Part shown: positions 1-10,544 of the stretch, piece by piece
Layout of the letters: every line of letters starts with the position of its first letter
Numbering within the stretch: the stretch's first letter is position 1
From: Prostheceraeus crozeri
Taxonomy: Eukaryota > Platyhelminthes > Polycladida > Euryleptidae
DNA: 64,000 nt
Reading direction: 5' to 3'
Assembly: GCA_907163375.1 (NCBI GenBank)
Contig: CAJQUW010001464.1
Location: 221,965 to 285,964, forward strand
The notes under the pieces: model-generated
Seen by the model: the letters and a program-made list of their open reading frames with translations, nothing else
Databases searched by the model: none
Told to the model about the DNA's origin: nothing
Made by a program: the position numbers and the translations under genes

Positions 1-780
1 TTTCCTGCAACTATTTTTTGATAGCGCATTTATTTATATATTTCTGAAGGATATTCTGAGGTTGATTACGATTGCTCCTCGAAAAAAACAGACCACGCTT
101 GTAGCGCTAATATTTAATTGCCGCCTTTTCTTCCTTCCCCAAGTGTCTTCGCTCTGCATACCTGCTACAGTTCAACTGAATATGTTGAGATATCGAGGCT
201 TGTAAATTCTAGGAGACTTTATAAAGTTTGCACTTGCACCTATTGTAAAATTTAAATTCATTGACAGATTTAAATAGGGGTTCTAGAAGAATTCAAGCGC
301 CTTTTCTTTTCAGAGGGATAAATAATGCTAGTTCCTTGATTTACATGTAGAATTTCCCATCAGCAATGTGATTGGGGGTGGAGGTTGATGTATACAACAT
401 GTTTAAGTATAGGAAGCAACGCACTATCGACGAGGTAATTTGAATTGCGCACTTTTTGAAAATTTTAGCACAGCTGATTGTGAAGTTATTGCAATTGCTT
501 TTCATTTACATGGCTAAAATGTAATTACAAATACAAATTACTCATCAGATAATGTACGAATGCAATTGATTGTTATTACTAATTACAGCAACTGCGTTAT
601 TATTTCAGCGAAAATTACATAAATATATTTGAGAAACATGAATTACAGGAGTGAACAATAGCTGTCACGAATAATACATCTGCAACAAAAACAGAATAAT
701 CCAAAAGCGCACAGAATACTTTCGAAGTCATATGTAATGACGTGAACAAGAGAATCGAAAAGCAATAAAATCAACACGAC
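1..780. other. No gene recognised
   Basis: AT-rich sequence with no open frame or repeat that I can assign. Confidence 0.5.
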
Positions 781-1128
781 ATGTTTCGACTGGCCAAAGG
801 TAACCCAGCAAGTTACAATTCTGATGACAAATCAATCAACAGATCAGCCACGGTCTGGTCGATCACACGATTACCAGGGCAAGCGAAGATTGATCACGTG
901 ATCCTTTTGCTTACACAGATCCGGACAGTCACGTTTAATATGCAGTGTCGCAAGAATGCGTAAATTGCGATCGTTGTAGGCACGGCACACTCTGAAGCTT
1001 GCTGAAAGGGTCATCAGGAACATTGAAACACCTGAGCACATGCTCGGTAATGGCAGAGCGAGACATTCCCGGGCGACCGTCTGAAAATCTATCAATGAAT
1101 TGCTGGCCAAGTCTGCTCCTGCAGCCAA
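781..1128 (-). pseudogene. Penelope-like element, C-terminal tail fragment
   Basis: The minus strand encodes the typical end of a Penelope-like polyprotein downstream of its GIY-YIG endonuclease: a conserved stretch with RAYNDRNLRILATLHIKRDC and QKDHVINLRLPW, followed by a stop. The 5' part (reverse transcriptase and GIY-YIG core) is missing. About 250 nt of the sequence, including roughly 100 nt past the stop, is repeated in opposite orientation at about 1.29-1.6 kb, so the two tails point away from each other. Fragment only; no function is expected. The assignment rests on its matching the end of the adjacent GIY-YIG-bearing copy. Confidence 0.65.
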
Positions 1129-1134
1129 GCCGTC

Positions 1135-1640
1135 TTGATGTTCAAGACTAACTTCATTCCCGTTGCTTCTCCTAAAGAACGTCTGCCGGTGGCCGCCGCG
1201 TCCTCTGTCATATGTTCTTTTCGATGTGGTTGTGAATCAACCTATATTGGAAGGACGTCGCGCCCTCTGACTGTTCGATCAAGGGCGCATATACCCAAGT
1301 GGTTTTCAGACGGTCGCTCGGGAATTTCTCGCTCTGCCATTACCGATGTTCTCAGATGTGGTAATTACCGATGCCATTACCATGTGCTCAGGTATTTCAA
1401 TGTTCCTGATGACCCTTTGAGCAAGTTTCAGAGTGTGCCGTGCCTACAACAACGATCGCAATTTGCGCATTCTTGAGGCACTGTATATTAAACGTGACTG
1501 TCCAGGTTTGTGTAAGCAAAAGGATCACGTGATCAATCTTCGCCTGTCCTGGCAATCGTGTGATTGACCAGACAGCGGACGATCTATTGATTTATCTGTC
1601 ATCATCAAGGATCTGGAAATCAAAGAACGCAGTTGAAAAA
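1135..1640 (+). pseudogene. Penelope-like element, GIY-YIG endonuclease and tail fragment
   Basis: The frame at 1138-1476 carries the GIY-YIG core as CGCESTYIGRTSRPLTVR followed by HIPKW and SAIT, the signature of the endonuclease domain of Penelope-like retroelements. A frame change follows, and the tail (YNNDRNLRILEALYIKRDC-like, then QKDHVINL) continues in another frame to about 1555. The reverse transcriptase is absent, so this is a 5'-truncated copy. A more complete relative lies at 58.6-59.8 kb. The GIY-YIG domain nicks target DNA in these elements, but this copy is broken. Confidence 0.75.
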
Positions 1641-2091
1641 CAGATATCAACTCACTAGAGATGAACACTGCATCATGTCTCAGCAGATGTGGCGAATCTA
1701 AGTGGTTAGGAAAATTTCCCCGGAGTTTAGATAAAGAGATGGAGGAAGAATGCAAGTGGTGCTACTTGGTGACTTAGACGGTGGAATACATATTATGAGA
1801 GTGCAATGCCAGGAGAAGACACAGTATCACCGATAGGTAATGGTAAATCTCTTTTCTTAAAAGTATTCGAATAACTGTTTTTGATGATTGTTATTGTTTT
1901 CCTTGAATCTTTGTTTGTCATTGTCAGCGTATGAGCCTATTATGTCTATTCATTGGTTGCAGCTGCGCAAAATTAAATCTAATATCTATGACTTTGAACA
2001 CTCAACACGTAGCACGTGGGTGATGTGATACGGCCTTGATAGATTCTACATGTATTTGCAGTCTAAATTCGAAGAAGTCGGTAGGCGTACA
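1641..2091. other. No gene recognised
   Basis: Short AT-rich interval between the Penelope-like tail and the first 0.5-kb MITE. Confidence 0.4.
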
Positions 2092-2100
2092 CGTTTTGAA

Positions 2101-2622
2101 CACAGAATTAGACAGGTCGTCTCTTCTTCCGTTTGACCAGAAGGGAAGCATTGGAACATGTAACGTTATTGAAATGGCACAATCTCCTGACTAAATACCA
2201 TAGCAATCGAACAATGAACAGCCAGTTCAACATTAAACACGCCAAATTGTGCAAAGTTTCAGTGACTGTTATCAACCGGATCACACAGCAAAGAGACACA
2301 GTCGATCTCAAGTTCTACAGAGAAGTTTGTGAACGTTTTTTCATGCGCCTGCTAACTTTTTTGAAAATGATCGGAGGGCCCAACATTATCGAGAAAACTT
2401 TTGCGCAATGATCTAAATTCTTCGAATCTGAAGGAGTCGTGGCGATCCGAGCATTTTGAAGGAATTCAGAGCAATCCGCAAGCGACGCACGACTATTTTT
2501 CCTATCTCTGCAAGGTATCAAAAATTTCTTTTTGCCCACTTATTAAGTTCCTGCATGTGCCATCTGTTTGAATCAGATTGCACTTCTAGCAAGGTGATAC
2601 GATTAAACAATTTAATTCTGTG
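2101..2622 (+). mobile_element. 0.52-kb MITE family 1, copy 1
   Basis: The element begins CACAGAATTAGACAGG and ends in TTTAATTCTGTG, a short inverted terminal repeat. It is flanked by a perfect 9-bp direct repeat, CGTTTTGAA, at 2092-2100 and 2623-2631. The same sequence recurs inverted at 4155-4678 and, rearranged, at 13371-13995. It encodes nothing convincing. A target duplication of 8-9 bp points to a hAT- or Mutator-type transposase acting in trans. Confidence 0.85.
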
Positions 2623-2631
2623 CGTTTTGAA

Positions 2632-3739
2632 AGTTGTTGGCTATCAATTGTCAGATGCCCATCAGTCGACGTAAATTCACTCTTAAAATTTTCTTCAAAT
2701 GATTGATAGATGAAGATGTTGATGTTTCCGTGTCAAACAGGTTGACACCTTTCTTATGAGGTCGCTTTGCCTGTTGGGGTCATTCTGTCGAAGACAGGCG
2801 TGCTGAGATAATATCTACACAGACTGCCACCACAATTACTACCCTTTCATGCAGTAATTGTTTTCTAGAGAATGCAGACAATCCATATTTGGTATTATTC
2901 TAAGAGAAGATCATTCTGCGAGGGCATTTCAGGTCATTGTTTTGAAGAGTATGTACATTTCATCGTCGATGTATGTTGTTCATCGATAAAAATGTATTAT
3001 TATATTATAAAGTGTGAGTCTATTTAAAAAGAATAAATATTATAAAATTATTATAAATTGATTACTGTAAAAATAAAATGAGTAAGTTTTTTTATTTGTA
3101 CGGAGCTGACAGTGAATCTTGAAAACGGCTCGCGTGGCAATTCACGGACAGAGACAGTTGGTTCTTTTCTAGTTTTCCCTCACCAGTACCATATGCACTT
3201 CTCGCGTTGTGAGAGCACCAGGACCTTCGAATGGCACTACTGCAGCTCCGATTTGCATGAAAAATGCCTTTATTCTGCAGGTATTGGACATCAGATGTCT
3301 TGTCGGAGACCTGGTTTGCAAAGTGAATGATTAATGCGATGACGAATACAGTAAACTCGTGCAATAACTTGGGCAACCCAAGGTGTTACCTAAAAATCCA
3401 AATATATATCCTCAAAAAGTGAAAAATTTACCCTTATGTGACCTAAGAGGAGGATATTCCGATTCGGCAATATACCTTCGAAATTTTGCGGCTTTATATT
3501 TGTCGCATAAGAGATTCATTTAGGGCCCCAATATACGATACAGGCTTTTTTCTTAGTTAAACATGCATCTTTCTTTTGAAATTCACTAATTTTCACACTT
3601 TCTTTAAACAAAACAGAACAACATCTTTAATATGCAAACTTATAAACTTTACTATAAAAACGGTACAATTGCAGACTGCAATATCTTGCATTATTATTGT
3701 ACATACTGTAACATCACACGTAGGTCTACATATGTACAT
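2632..3739. other. No gene recognised
   Basis: Includes a very AT-rich patch near 2990-3080. No assignable coding sequence. Confidence 0.4.
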
Positions 3740-4154
3740 TTACTCATTTTTTACTGAATTGTAGTGAAGTACAGCGTATTTCAAAATGTTTTCTGGAAGA
3801 AGGTTGCGATCACTTGCTAGCAGCTTTCTTGGTATGTTAAAGCTTCTTTCAACGGACACAGAAAGGGACTGTGGCCGAAGTAGCTTTGCATACAAATCAG
3901 GAGAAGCAGAATCACATGTGTAGTCTGAGATTTGATTCCTTTGAAGACGTGTTTGAATGCATGACAATGCTACAAATGTCATTTTCAAATGTGAGTTCGC
4001 TACAATCGCGATAAGCTTCAGCAGCAGCGTAGAAAGCGGATTCTATCTTGCGATTCAATTCTATTAATTGCGCATAGTTTGACTTTATAATTACAAGTGA
4101 ATCACACAGTGATGGCTCTATAACAGATTCCTTGGCATTTTTGACGGTTTTACC
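3740..4154 (-). pseudogene. hAT-type transposase, 3' end relic
   Basis: The minus strand carries a hAT C-terminal dimerisation signature, SLSVSVERSFNIPRKLLASD, followed by LLPENILKYAVLHYN, close to the usual SVDVERSFS...LSDRR...LVIHYN pattern. A frame change near 3950 separates it from the upstream part (SLCDSLVIIKSNYAQLIELN). The coding frame is interrupted at 4155 by the MITE at 4155-4678. Removing the MITE and one 8-bp duplication joins the frame to sequence at about 4679-4720. The catalytic core is not visible, so this is a dead remnant. Confidence 0.65.
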
Positions 4155-4678
4155 CACAGAATTAGATTCTTTAATCGTATCACTTTGCTAGAAGTGCAAA
4201 CTGATTCAAACAGATGGCACATACAGGAACTTAATAGGTGGGCAAAAAGAAATTTTTAATACCTTGCAGAGATAGGAAAAATAGTTGTGCGTCGCTTGCG
4301 GATTGCTCTGAATTCCTTCAAAATGCTCCGATCGCAAAGACTCCTTCAGATTCGAAGAATTCAGATCATTGCGCAAAAGTTTTCTCGATAATGCTGGGCC
4401 CTCCGATCATTTTAAAAAAAGTTAGCAGGCGCATGAAAAAACGTTCACAAACTTCTCTGTAGAACTTGACATCGACTGTGTCTCTTTGCTGCGTGATCCG
4501 GTTGATAACAGTCACTGAAACTTTGCACAATTTGCTTTGTGTTTAATGTTGAACTGGCTGCTCATTGTTCGATTGCTATGGTATTATGTCAGCAGATTGT
4601 GCCATTTCAATAACGCTACATGTTTCAATGCTTCCTTTCTAGTCAAACGGAAGAAAAGACGACCTGTCTAATTCTGTG
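4155..4678 (-). mobile_element. 0.52-kb MITE family 1, copy 2 (inverted)
   Basis: Reverse-complement copy of 2101-2622, with CACAGAATTAGA at one end and CTAATTCTGTG at the other. It is flanked by the direct repeat GTTTTACC at 4147-4154 and 4679-4686. It inserted into the hAT transposase relic. Confidence 0.85.
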
Positions 4679-4686
4679 GTTTTACC

Positions 4687-5412
4687 ATTACCTTCATTGC
4701 TTCCAACGATTTCTCGTCCACGGGGTAAATTTGCCGAATAATATATAGCGGCTTTCAACCACGTTCCCCACCTTGTACTGGTTCAGGTGGACAACCGATG
4801 TTAAGAATCTGTTATTGAGTCATATTATTACACTCTGATCACAAACATTCAAGTTTCGGAAACATATCCTTTATTTTTATCTAACATTAAGATTGCAACT
4901 TTATATAATTTTATGTTACTTTATACTACTTGGCTTGCCCTAGTAACAACTTTCGCCCCTCTGGAAGCGCCCGCCCCCCTGTACTCAAGATTTTATCTAG
5001 CTCCTGAACGAGGAAAGATACGAACTCCAAACTTTATATAGCTTGTCTTTTATGTATTCCACAGATTTCCATCAATTTTGAATAACATCGGCTCACTAAT
5101 TTCGTCACAATAAGATATCAGGTATTTGAATGTCCGACAGATTTGTCGAATTTTGCACTATTTTTATTTTGAATGCTTTCAGGTGCCCTTATATAATATT
5201 AAAGCCATTTGAATTTAAACGAAAGTGTTCTCGTGTCAATTTGAACAGAAAATGATAATTCCCTAGTAGATTCTATTTAGATTTCGATATTTTGAATTCA
5301 AAATTTAAAATTGCAAAAATATCGCAATTGGATCAGATTACAAAAAACAAACTTGCTAATATTTATTGGTATTTCTAATCTCGACGTTATACTTCTTGCA
5401 TCATTTTATCAT
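4687..5412. other. No gene recognised apart from a short hAT continuation
   Basis: The first few tens of bases continue the hAT frame on the minus strand (PRGREIVGSNEGNG). Nothing else is assignable. Confidence 0.4.
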
Positions 5413-5625
5413 GCAATATTCTGATTCGTCATCATAGGAGCTTTCATTTGGTGAATTTTGTTTTGAATTTGGTCAAATGGCTTCTAAGATAGGGCAAGAA
5501 ATATAGCAAAAAATATTGACCTTTGACCTTCACAGTGACCTTGAATATCAAAACAACAGTAATATTCTGATTCGTCATCATAAGAGTTTTCTTTTGGTGC
5601 ATTTTGTTTTGAATTTCGACCTTTA
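5413..5625. repeat. Partial tandem duplication, about 146-bp period
   Basis: The block ATTCTGATTCGTCATCATA followed by a TTTTGTTTTGAATTT stretch occurs at about 5415 and again at about 5561. Between the two lies the TGACCT-rich segment listed separately. Confidence 0.6.
5517..5541 (-). promoter_or_regulatory. DR1-like nuclear-receptor half-sites
   Basis: TGACCTTTGACCT is a perfect reverse-strand direct repeat of AGGTCA spaced by one base, with a third TGACCT at 5536-5541. This matches the DR1 pattern bound by RXR/HNF4-type receptors. The same DR1 occurs at 52920-52932 inside another dispersed repeat, so it probably travels with repeats. Function is inference only. Confidence 0.35.
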
Positions 5626-5917
5626 GCTTCGGAAAAAGGCAGGGACCCCAGTCGAGCGCGTTTGTCAAAACACCGTATTGGTGCGAGGGTTGAACTTCCA
5701 TTGGAGGCTAGTCCACCATCAACAAACAGCTGTTGTCCATTCTAGTGCCATGTACAGTGTTCAAACAAAACGAAAATTCAGATCTCTGTGGCTAGATCAC
5801 TACAATATCGATTGAATGTAATGCGTGCAGACTTGTGAGCAATTTTCATACACGGCCGAAAAATCCAGCTGTTTTCGCAAGACTAAATGCATTAATGCAT
5901 CGCACCGGCGGTGTATA

Positions 5918-6373
5918 CAGTAGGTGAAATGCCACGCGTAATTCACGCGTAATTTCGGAACACCCCAAACATCCGTGGTTAAATACATTCTATTCTTCTA
6001 CGCGCGCACATACGCGCTGCACTAAGAGTCAGAAATCACTTGATCTGATGCTGATGAAACATGAAGAATTTTTATGAATACGCGCGGGCGAGCGTTTATA
6101 CTTTGCGCTTCGTCTACGGTTGTCTGCGTTGCCGCTTGAACCACGGATGAACCGCTAAGCATGTTCTGTCTTCCCTCAGCATGAAATTGAGGTCCTATCA
6201 CATTGTTTAGCCTCTGATACATACAGACACATGAGACGCAAAGTTTATATAACATGACTGCCGACAGATGTTGCAGCAATGTCACGCGTAGCTACGGATG
6301 TTTAGGGTCATGTGTAATTACGCGTAGTTTGTGCGTGAATTGCGCGTAATTGAGCGAGGCATGTCACCTGGTG
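5918..6373 (+). mobile_element. TA-flanked MITE family 2, copy A
   Basis: 456-bp element with inverted ends CAGTAGGTGAAATGCCACGC and, read inward from the right, CACCAGGTGACATGCC. It is flanked by TA at 5916-5917 and 6374-6375. Two further copies lie at 28975-29425 and 53679-53969. TA target duplications point to a Tc1/mariner-type transposase in trans. Open frames inside it are shared only because the copies are related. Confidence 0.8.
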
Positions 6374-6375
6374 TA

Positions 6376-8040
6376 GTCTTCGGTACTTTGCTTCATCAAA
6401 GTATAATGAAATCTGGTCAAAACCTTCCTCTATGGATACAATGGACAAGCCACGGATATTTGACATTGATTGATGCAGACGAGCTTTATTTGAGTTATTA
6501 ATTATGCAATAAAGTTGAGAAACATATAAGTGTATTGAATATAGGAAGTCATATAAGTGTCACTTTGCTACGTTGATGTGTTTACTTTGTCAAAAATTTG
6601 CACTTTAAATGCAGAACAAGTGGATTTACATGTGATTGGCCCATGTAAGTTCATTGACTGAAACAGTGAAGTTGATAAATGGGTTGTCGAGGTCAAGAGT
6701 TTTCAATAACTTGCTATGCTTCTAAAAAATGCCATCGACATTAGGAAACTCGAGTAACTTGGTATTTTACAAGTGCATGCACATGTTTTCGACCCAGTCA
6801 CTCAACAAATCTACGACGGCCCAAAATCTAAAATCTGTTCTTAAATATAAATCAGAATTCCTGCAAAATTCGGTGCCTTTATCACAAAATGCAGATTTCT
6901 GCAGAAAGGCGGCCCCAAAATATGTGTGCGAAAATGGCAACATCCAAAGCAATTTTTCTTCTCTTGATTTCATCACTCCACTTGTAATAATAATAATGCG
7001 CTTATTTTCAAGAAATGCCTCAATATTGAAAATCTTGAGGCAATTGACAAATTTCAAAACATTTCATATAAATCACATAAAAGAAAAAGTAACATGACAT
7101 CGGACAGTGCAACAGTGAATACTGGGAACCACTATCTGAAGCCGGCATTTGTAAGTCGAATCATCGTTAGGATGAAAGTGTTCTGTCTGAGGATCGATTT
7201 GCAATGTGGCACACAATACTTATTGGTATAGAGCAACCTTTGGGCTCAAGAAAATGCAGAGAATGCTCCTTAACTTGACACATTGAGTCGAAAAGATTCA
7301 AGCCAGTTATCCTAAGGATTCAAAAAGAGTCGAAAAGATTCAAGCCTTATCAATAATCAAGTGAAAGTCCCACAGGCATTTGAAAAGGGAAACATTCGCA
7401 TTGCCTTAAAATTCTAAAGAGATATCCAGACACATGATTTTTCAGTCAAATTCATCTTAGCTGCTTTCATGAACTTGCCTGCTTCCGCAGAAACATGTCT
7501 GATCTGAAGAATATGCTGTTATCCCTTAATCACCATTGCATTTGCTTTGATGTGTTGTTGTTTATTTCAGAAATTCTATAATTAGCATTTTATCGCTATT
7601 TTAATTATCACATCGGTCAAGAAGGATTTATCAGATTGTAATTCCTTCCTTAACAAGTTGCGCAATCCCTCGTCTTCTTAAGGATTGAATGTTTATGTTT
7701 GCAATGATTTAGAGTGATGCATGGATGATAACCATTTATTTCAAACCAATTGCGAGGTTATTACATCCCTGGTAGTGTCAGTGACGGTATTTTCGCTTCG
7801 AAAATTTATGAATTATTATAGTCCGTACATTCCAGTCGCATCAGAAACATTATCTAACTGTCTCTAGAGATTGCAAATACAACGTCGAATAACACCGCGT
7901 GAATAAGTAAATATGATGCGGAGAATTTATGAGGTTAAATTTATGGTCAGTGATTTAAGAAAAACATTTAATATGTATTCAAATAACTTCATGACATTTT
8001 ACATTGCACAACATTGCTGACGAATAGGAGAATAGTAGAG
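6376..8040. other. No gene recognised
   Basis: AT-rich. A 20-base block (GAGTCGAAAAGATTCAAGCC) is duplicated at 7285 and 7327. Overlapping open frames on both strands near 6.7-7.1 kb match nothing I know. Confidence 0.4.
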
Positions 8041-8540
8041 ATCTAATTAGATTTCATAGTGCTCCATGCTTGCTCCACTGCACGCAGATGGCCTCGACTC
8101 CCTCCTCCATCTTTCTGGATCCAGTTGATTCCGCTCTTTTCCTCAATATCGTCTCTCCATCTTCTCCTTGGCCTTCCTATTTTCCTCGGCTAGGTGTCCT
8201 GCCCAGCGTCCCTTCGTTCTGATTTTGCCGTTATGTCAATGATTCTCGTCCTTTCTCTGATGTTCTCGTTCCGTATTTTGTCCTTCCTCGTGATGTTTAA
8301 CATTGCTCTTTCTATACTTCGTTGTGCCACAGCCAGTTTTCATTCTTGTCGTTTTGTTAGTGTCCACGCTTCTGCACTATACGTCATTGATGGCAGTATG
8401 ACCGTATCAAACAACCTTCGTTTCAGAAATATTGGGATGTTTCTGTGTTTGAGTAGTTTGCTGTATTGTCCGAACATTCTCCAACCAGTATTTATTCTGT
8501 GATCTATTTCTCTGCCAATTTCGTTTACCTGTCCATTCAT
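8041..8540 (-). pseudogene. Non-LTR retrotransposon, reverse transcriptase C-terminal fragment
   Basis: The minus strand encodes the region after the polymerase domain found in many metazoan endonuclease-reverse transcriptases: KLLKHRNIPIFLKRRLFDTV, then ILPSMTYSAEAWTLTK. After a frame change comes a stretch like VAQRSIERAMLNITRKDRIR, then RWAGHLAEENRKAKEKMERR and DPERWRRESRPSA. The endonuclease and polymerase catalytic motifs are missing, so this is a 5'-truncated dead copy. RTE-like affinity is a guess from the tail. Confidence 0.7.
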
Positions 8541-9507
8541 TTACTTCTTCCAGTATTTCTCCATCCATTTGAATAACGATAAATCAAAATAAACCATCTT
8601 ACCGTAATTCTTCCGATACGTTACCCGGTTAAGTTGCGGTCACCGAGTATGAGAAACTGACTTTACTAGGTCCTCTCAGTCCATGTCTATTGGTTAATTA
8701 GATTTCATTTGGTAGCTGTCAGCCGCATTTAACATACGTAATTGTGAACTTTTGAATCCTTATCTGAGCTGAGCAGTTTGAACAAGCGCATTATGCTGAT
8801 ACTTTATTTGTATTCATTTTCGTTTTTCAGATTTGTTTTTAGGTAGCCGTGTAGACATTCTTGCTTTTATAGATTTCTTTTCCACTTGTCTACATGGCAG
8901 CCTACAATTATTCTACCCTTGATCATTTTGAATTTAAATGCGAACAGTGAATGCTTTAACAATCTAACTTCTAACTTCTTTACTCGTGTTACCATGAGGA
9001 CTGTCGAATACTCGCTGTGTAAAGCAAAGAAAATTGTGTTATTATTCTCTAAATTTAGAAATAGTAATGATGGCTATTCAACTTGAAAGATTTAAATTCA
9101 TTGTCTTCAACTCAATTTCGAAATGAAATACGCTGAAATTACATGACTTCTTTGGTTAAATTAGTTACTTGCTTTAAGACGTGATTGTAAATATTTGGTT
9201 TTGTGCTTATTACAGTCAAACACCAAAAAATGAATTGATATTTATCACTAAATGAAAAAGAAAATCAAATAAAGGAGAAAAATGATGTTGGCTTCTAATT
9301 AAGAAAGTTAATGATGGAACGCTTCATGAAAATGAACAGACGTGATGTCCATTATCAAAAACATCGGATAAGAATGTGCACTAGAATCTTTTTAAGTCTT
9401 TTCCAAGGGGGTCTATACATGTACATGTAGGTACTCATATGTCATTACAAAATCCCTATTTTGTGAAATGATTTTGAAGAGAAAACTGAGGATGCACCAC
9501 GTACTTG
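8541..9507. other. No gene recognised
   Basis: Short open frames only; nothing assignable. Confidence 0.4.
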
Positions 9508-10449
9508 CAGAATGCCTTGGACGAGCACACTAGAGCAACACCTTGGACCAGTAAAACACCTCAGCAGTTCCTTGTACGAGTATACCTGAGCAATGTCTTG
9601 GACGAGCACACCTGAGCAATGTCTTGGACGAGCACACCTGAGCAATGCCTTAGACGAGCATACCTGAGCAATGCCTTGGACGAGCACACCTGAGCAATGC
9701 CTTAGACGAGCATACCTGAGCAATGCCTTGGACGAGCACACCTGAGCAATGCCTTGGACGAGCACACTTGAGCAATGCCTTAGACGAGTATACCTGAGCA
9801 ATGTCTTGGACGAGCACACCTCAGCAGTTCCTTGTACGAGTATACCTGAGCAATGTCTTGGACGAGCATACCTGAACAATGCCTTAGACGAGCATACCTG
9901 AGCAATGCCTTAGACGAGCATACCTGAACAATTCCTTGGACGAGTATAGGCCTACCTGAGCAATGTCTTGTACGAGCACACCTCAGCAGTTCCTTGTACG
10001 AGCATACCTGAACAATTCCTTGGACGAGCACACCTGAACAATGCCTTGGACGAGCACACCTGAGCAATGTCTTGTACGAGTATACCTGAGCAATGTCTTG
10101 GACGAGCACACTTGAGCAATGCCGTAGACGAGTATACCTGAGCAATGTCTTAGACGAGTATACCTGAGCAATGCCGTAGACGAGTATACCTGAGCAATGT
10201 CTTAGACGAGTATACCTGAGCAATGCCGTAGACGAGCACACCTGAGCAATGTCTTGGACGAGCACACCTGAGCAATATCTTGGACGAGCACACCTGAGCA
10301 ATGTCTTGGACGAGCACACCTCAGCAGTTCCTTGTACGAGTATACCTGAGCAATGCCTTTGACGAGCACACTTGAGCAATGTCTTGGCCGAGCATACCTG
10401 AGCAATGTCATGGACAAGCATACCTGAGCAATGCCTTGGACGAGCATTC
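9508..10449. repeat. 26-bp minisatellite array, about 36 units
   Basis: Tandem units of 26 bp with consensus near CTGAGCAATGTCTTGGACGA plus GCACAC. Variants carry TTAGACGAGCATAC or CAGTTCCTTGTACGAGTATAC, and they are interspersed in a pattern suggesting higher-order repeats. Because 26 is not a multiple of three, three units make one 26-codon protein repeat. The minus strand stays open in all three frames through much of the array (213 codons from 10421 to 9780 in one of them). I treat these frames as by-products of the unit sequence, not as a protein gene. Confidence 0.95.
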
Positions 10450-10450
10450 C

Positions 10451-10516
10451 GGCGCTATGGCCGTGTGGTAGAGTGCTCGTTTTTGAGTACGAGAGGTTTC
10501 GCTCATACATTCCAAC
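10451..10516 (+). other. tRNA-like segment, possible SINE head
   Basis: The sequence has a D-arm/A-box-like stretch (TGGCCGTGTGGTAGAGTG), a possible anticodon stem CTCGT/ACGAG and a weak B-box-like GGTTTCGCTC. The acceptor stem does not close, so it is not a functional tRNA. It directly abuts the minisatellite. Confidence 0.3.
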
Positions 10517-10544
10517 CTCAAATAGAACCATCTCCCACATGTAT

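Noticed and set aside
1204-1320. Homing endonuclease (GIY-YIG)
   Set aside because: Context and downstream tail are those of a Penelope-like retroelement, with no intron host.
2101-4678. One 2.6-kb foldback transposon with 0.5-kb arms
   Set aside because: Each arm has its own inverted ends and its own, different, flanking duplication, so they are two independent insertions.
6767-7097. Overlapping ORFs on both strands
   Set aside because: Composition looks random and nothing matches a known family.
9508-10449. CRISPR array
   Set aside because: No unique spacers; units are contiguous and the genome is eukaryotic.
10451-10516. Functional tRNA gene
   Set aside because: The acceptor stem does not pair and the B box is weak.
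9445-10540. Repeat-protein gene in the minisatellite
   Set aside because: Openness in all three minus frames is explained by a 26-bp unit lacking stop triplets; no splice or promoter context supports a gene.
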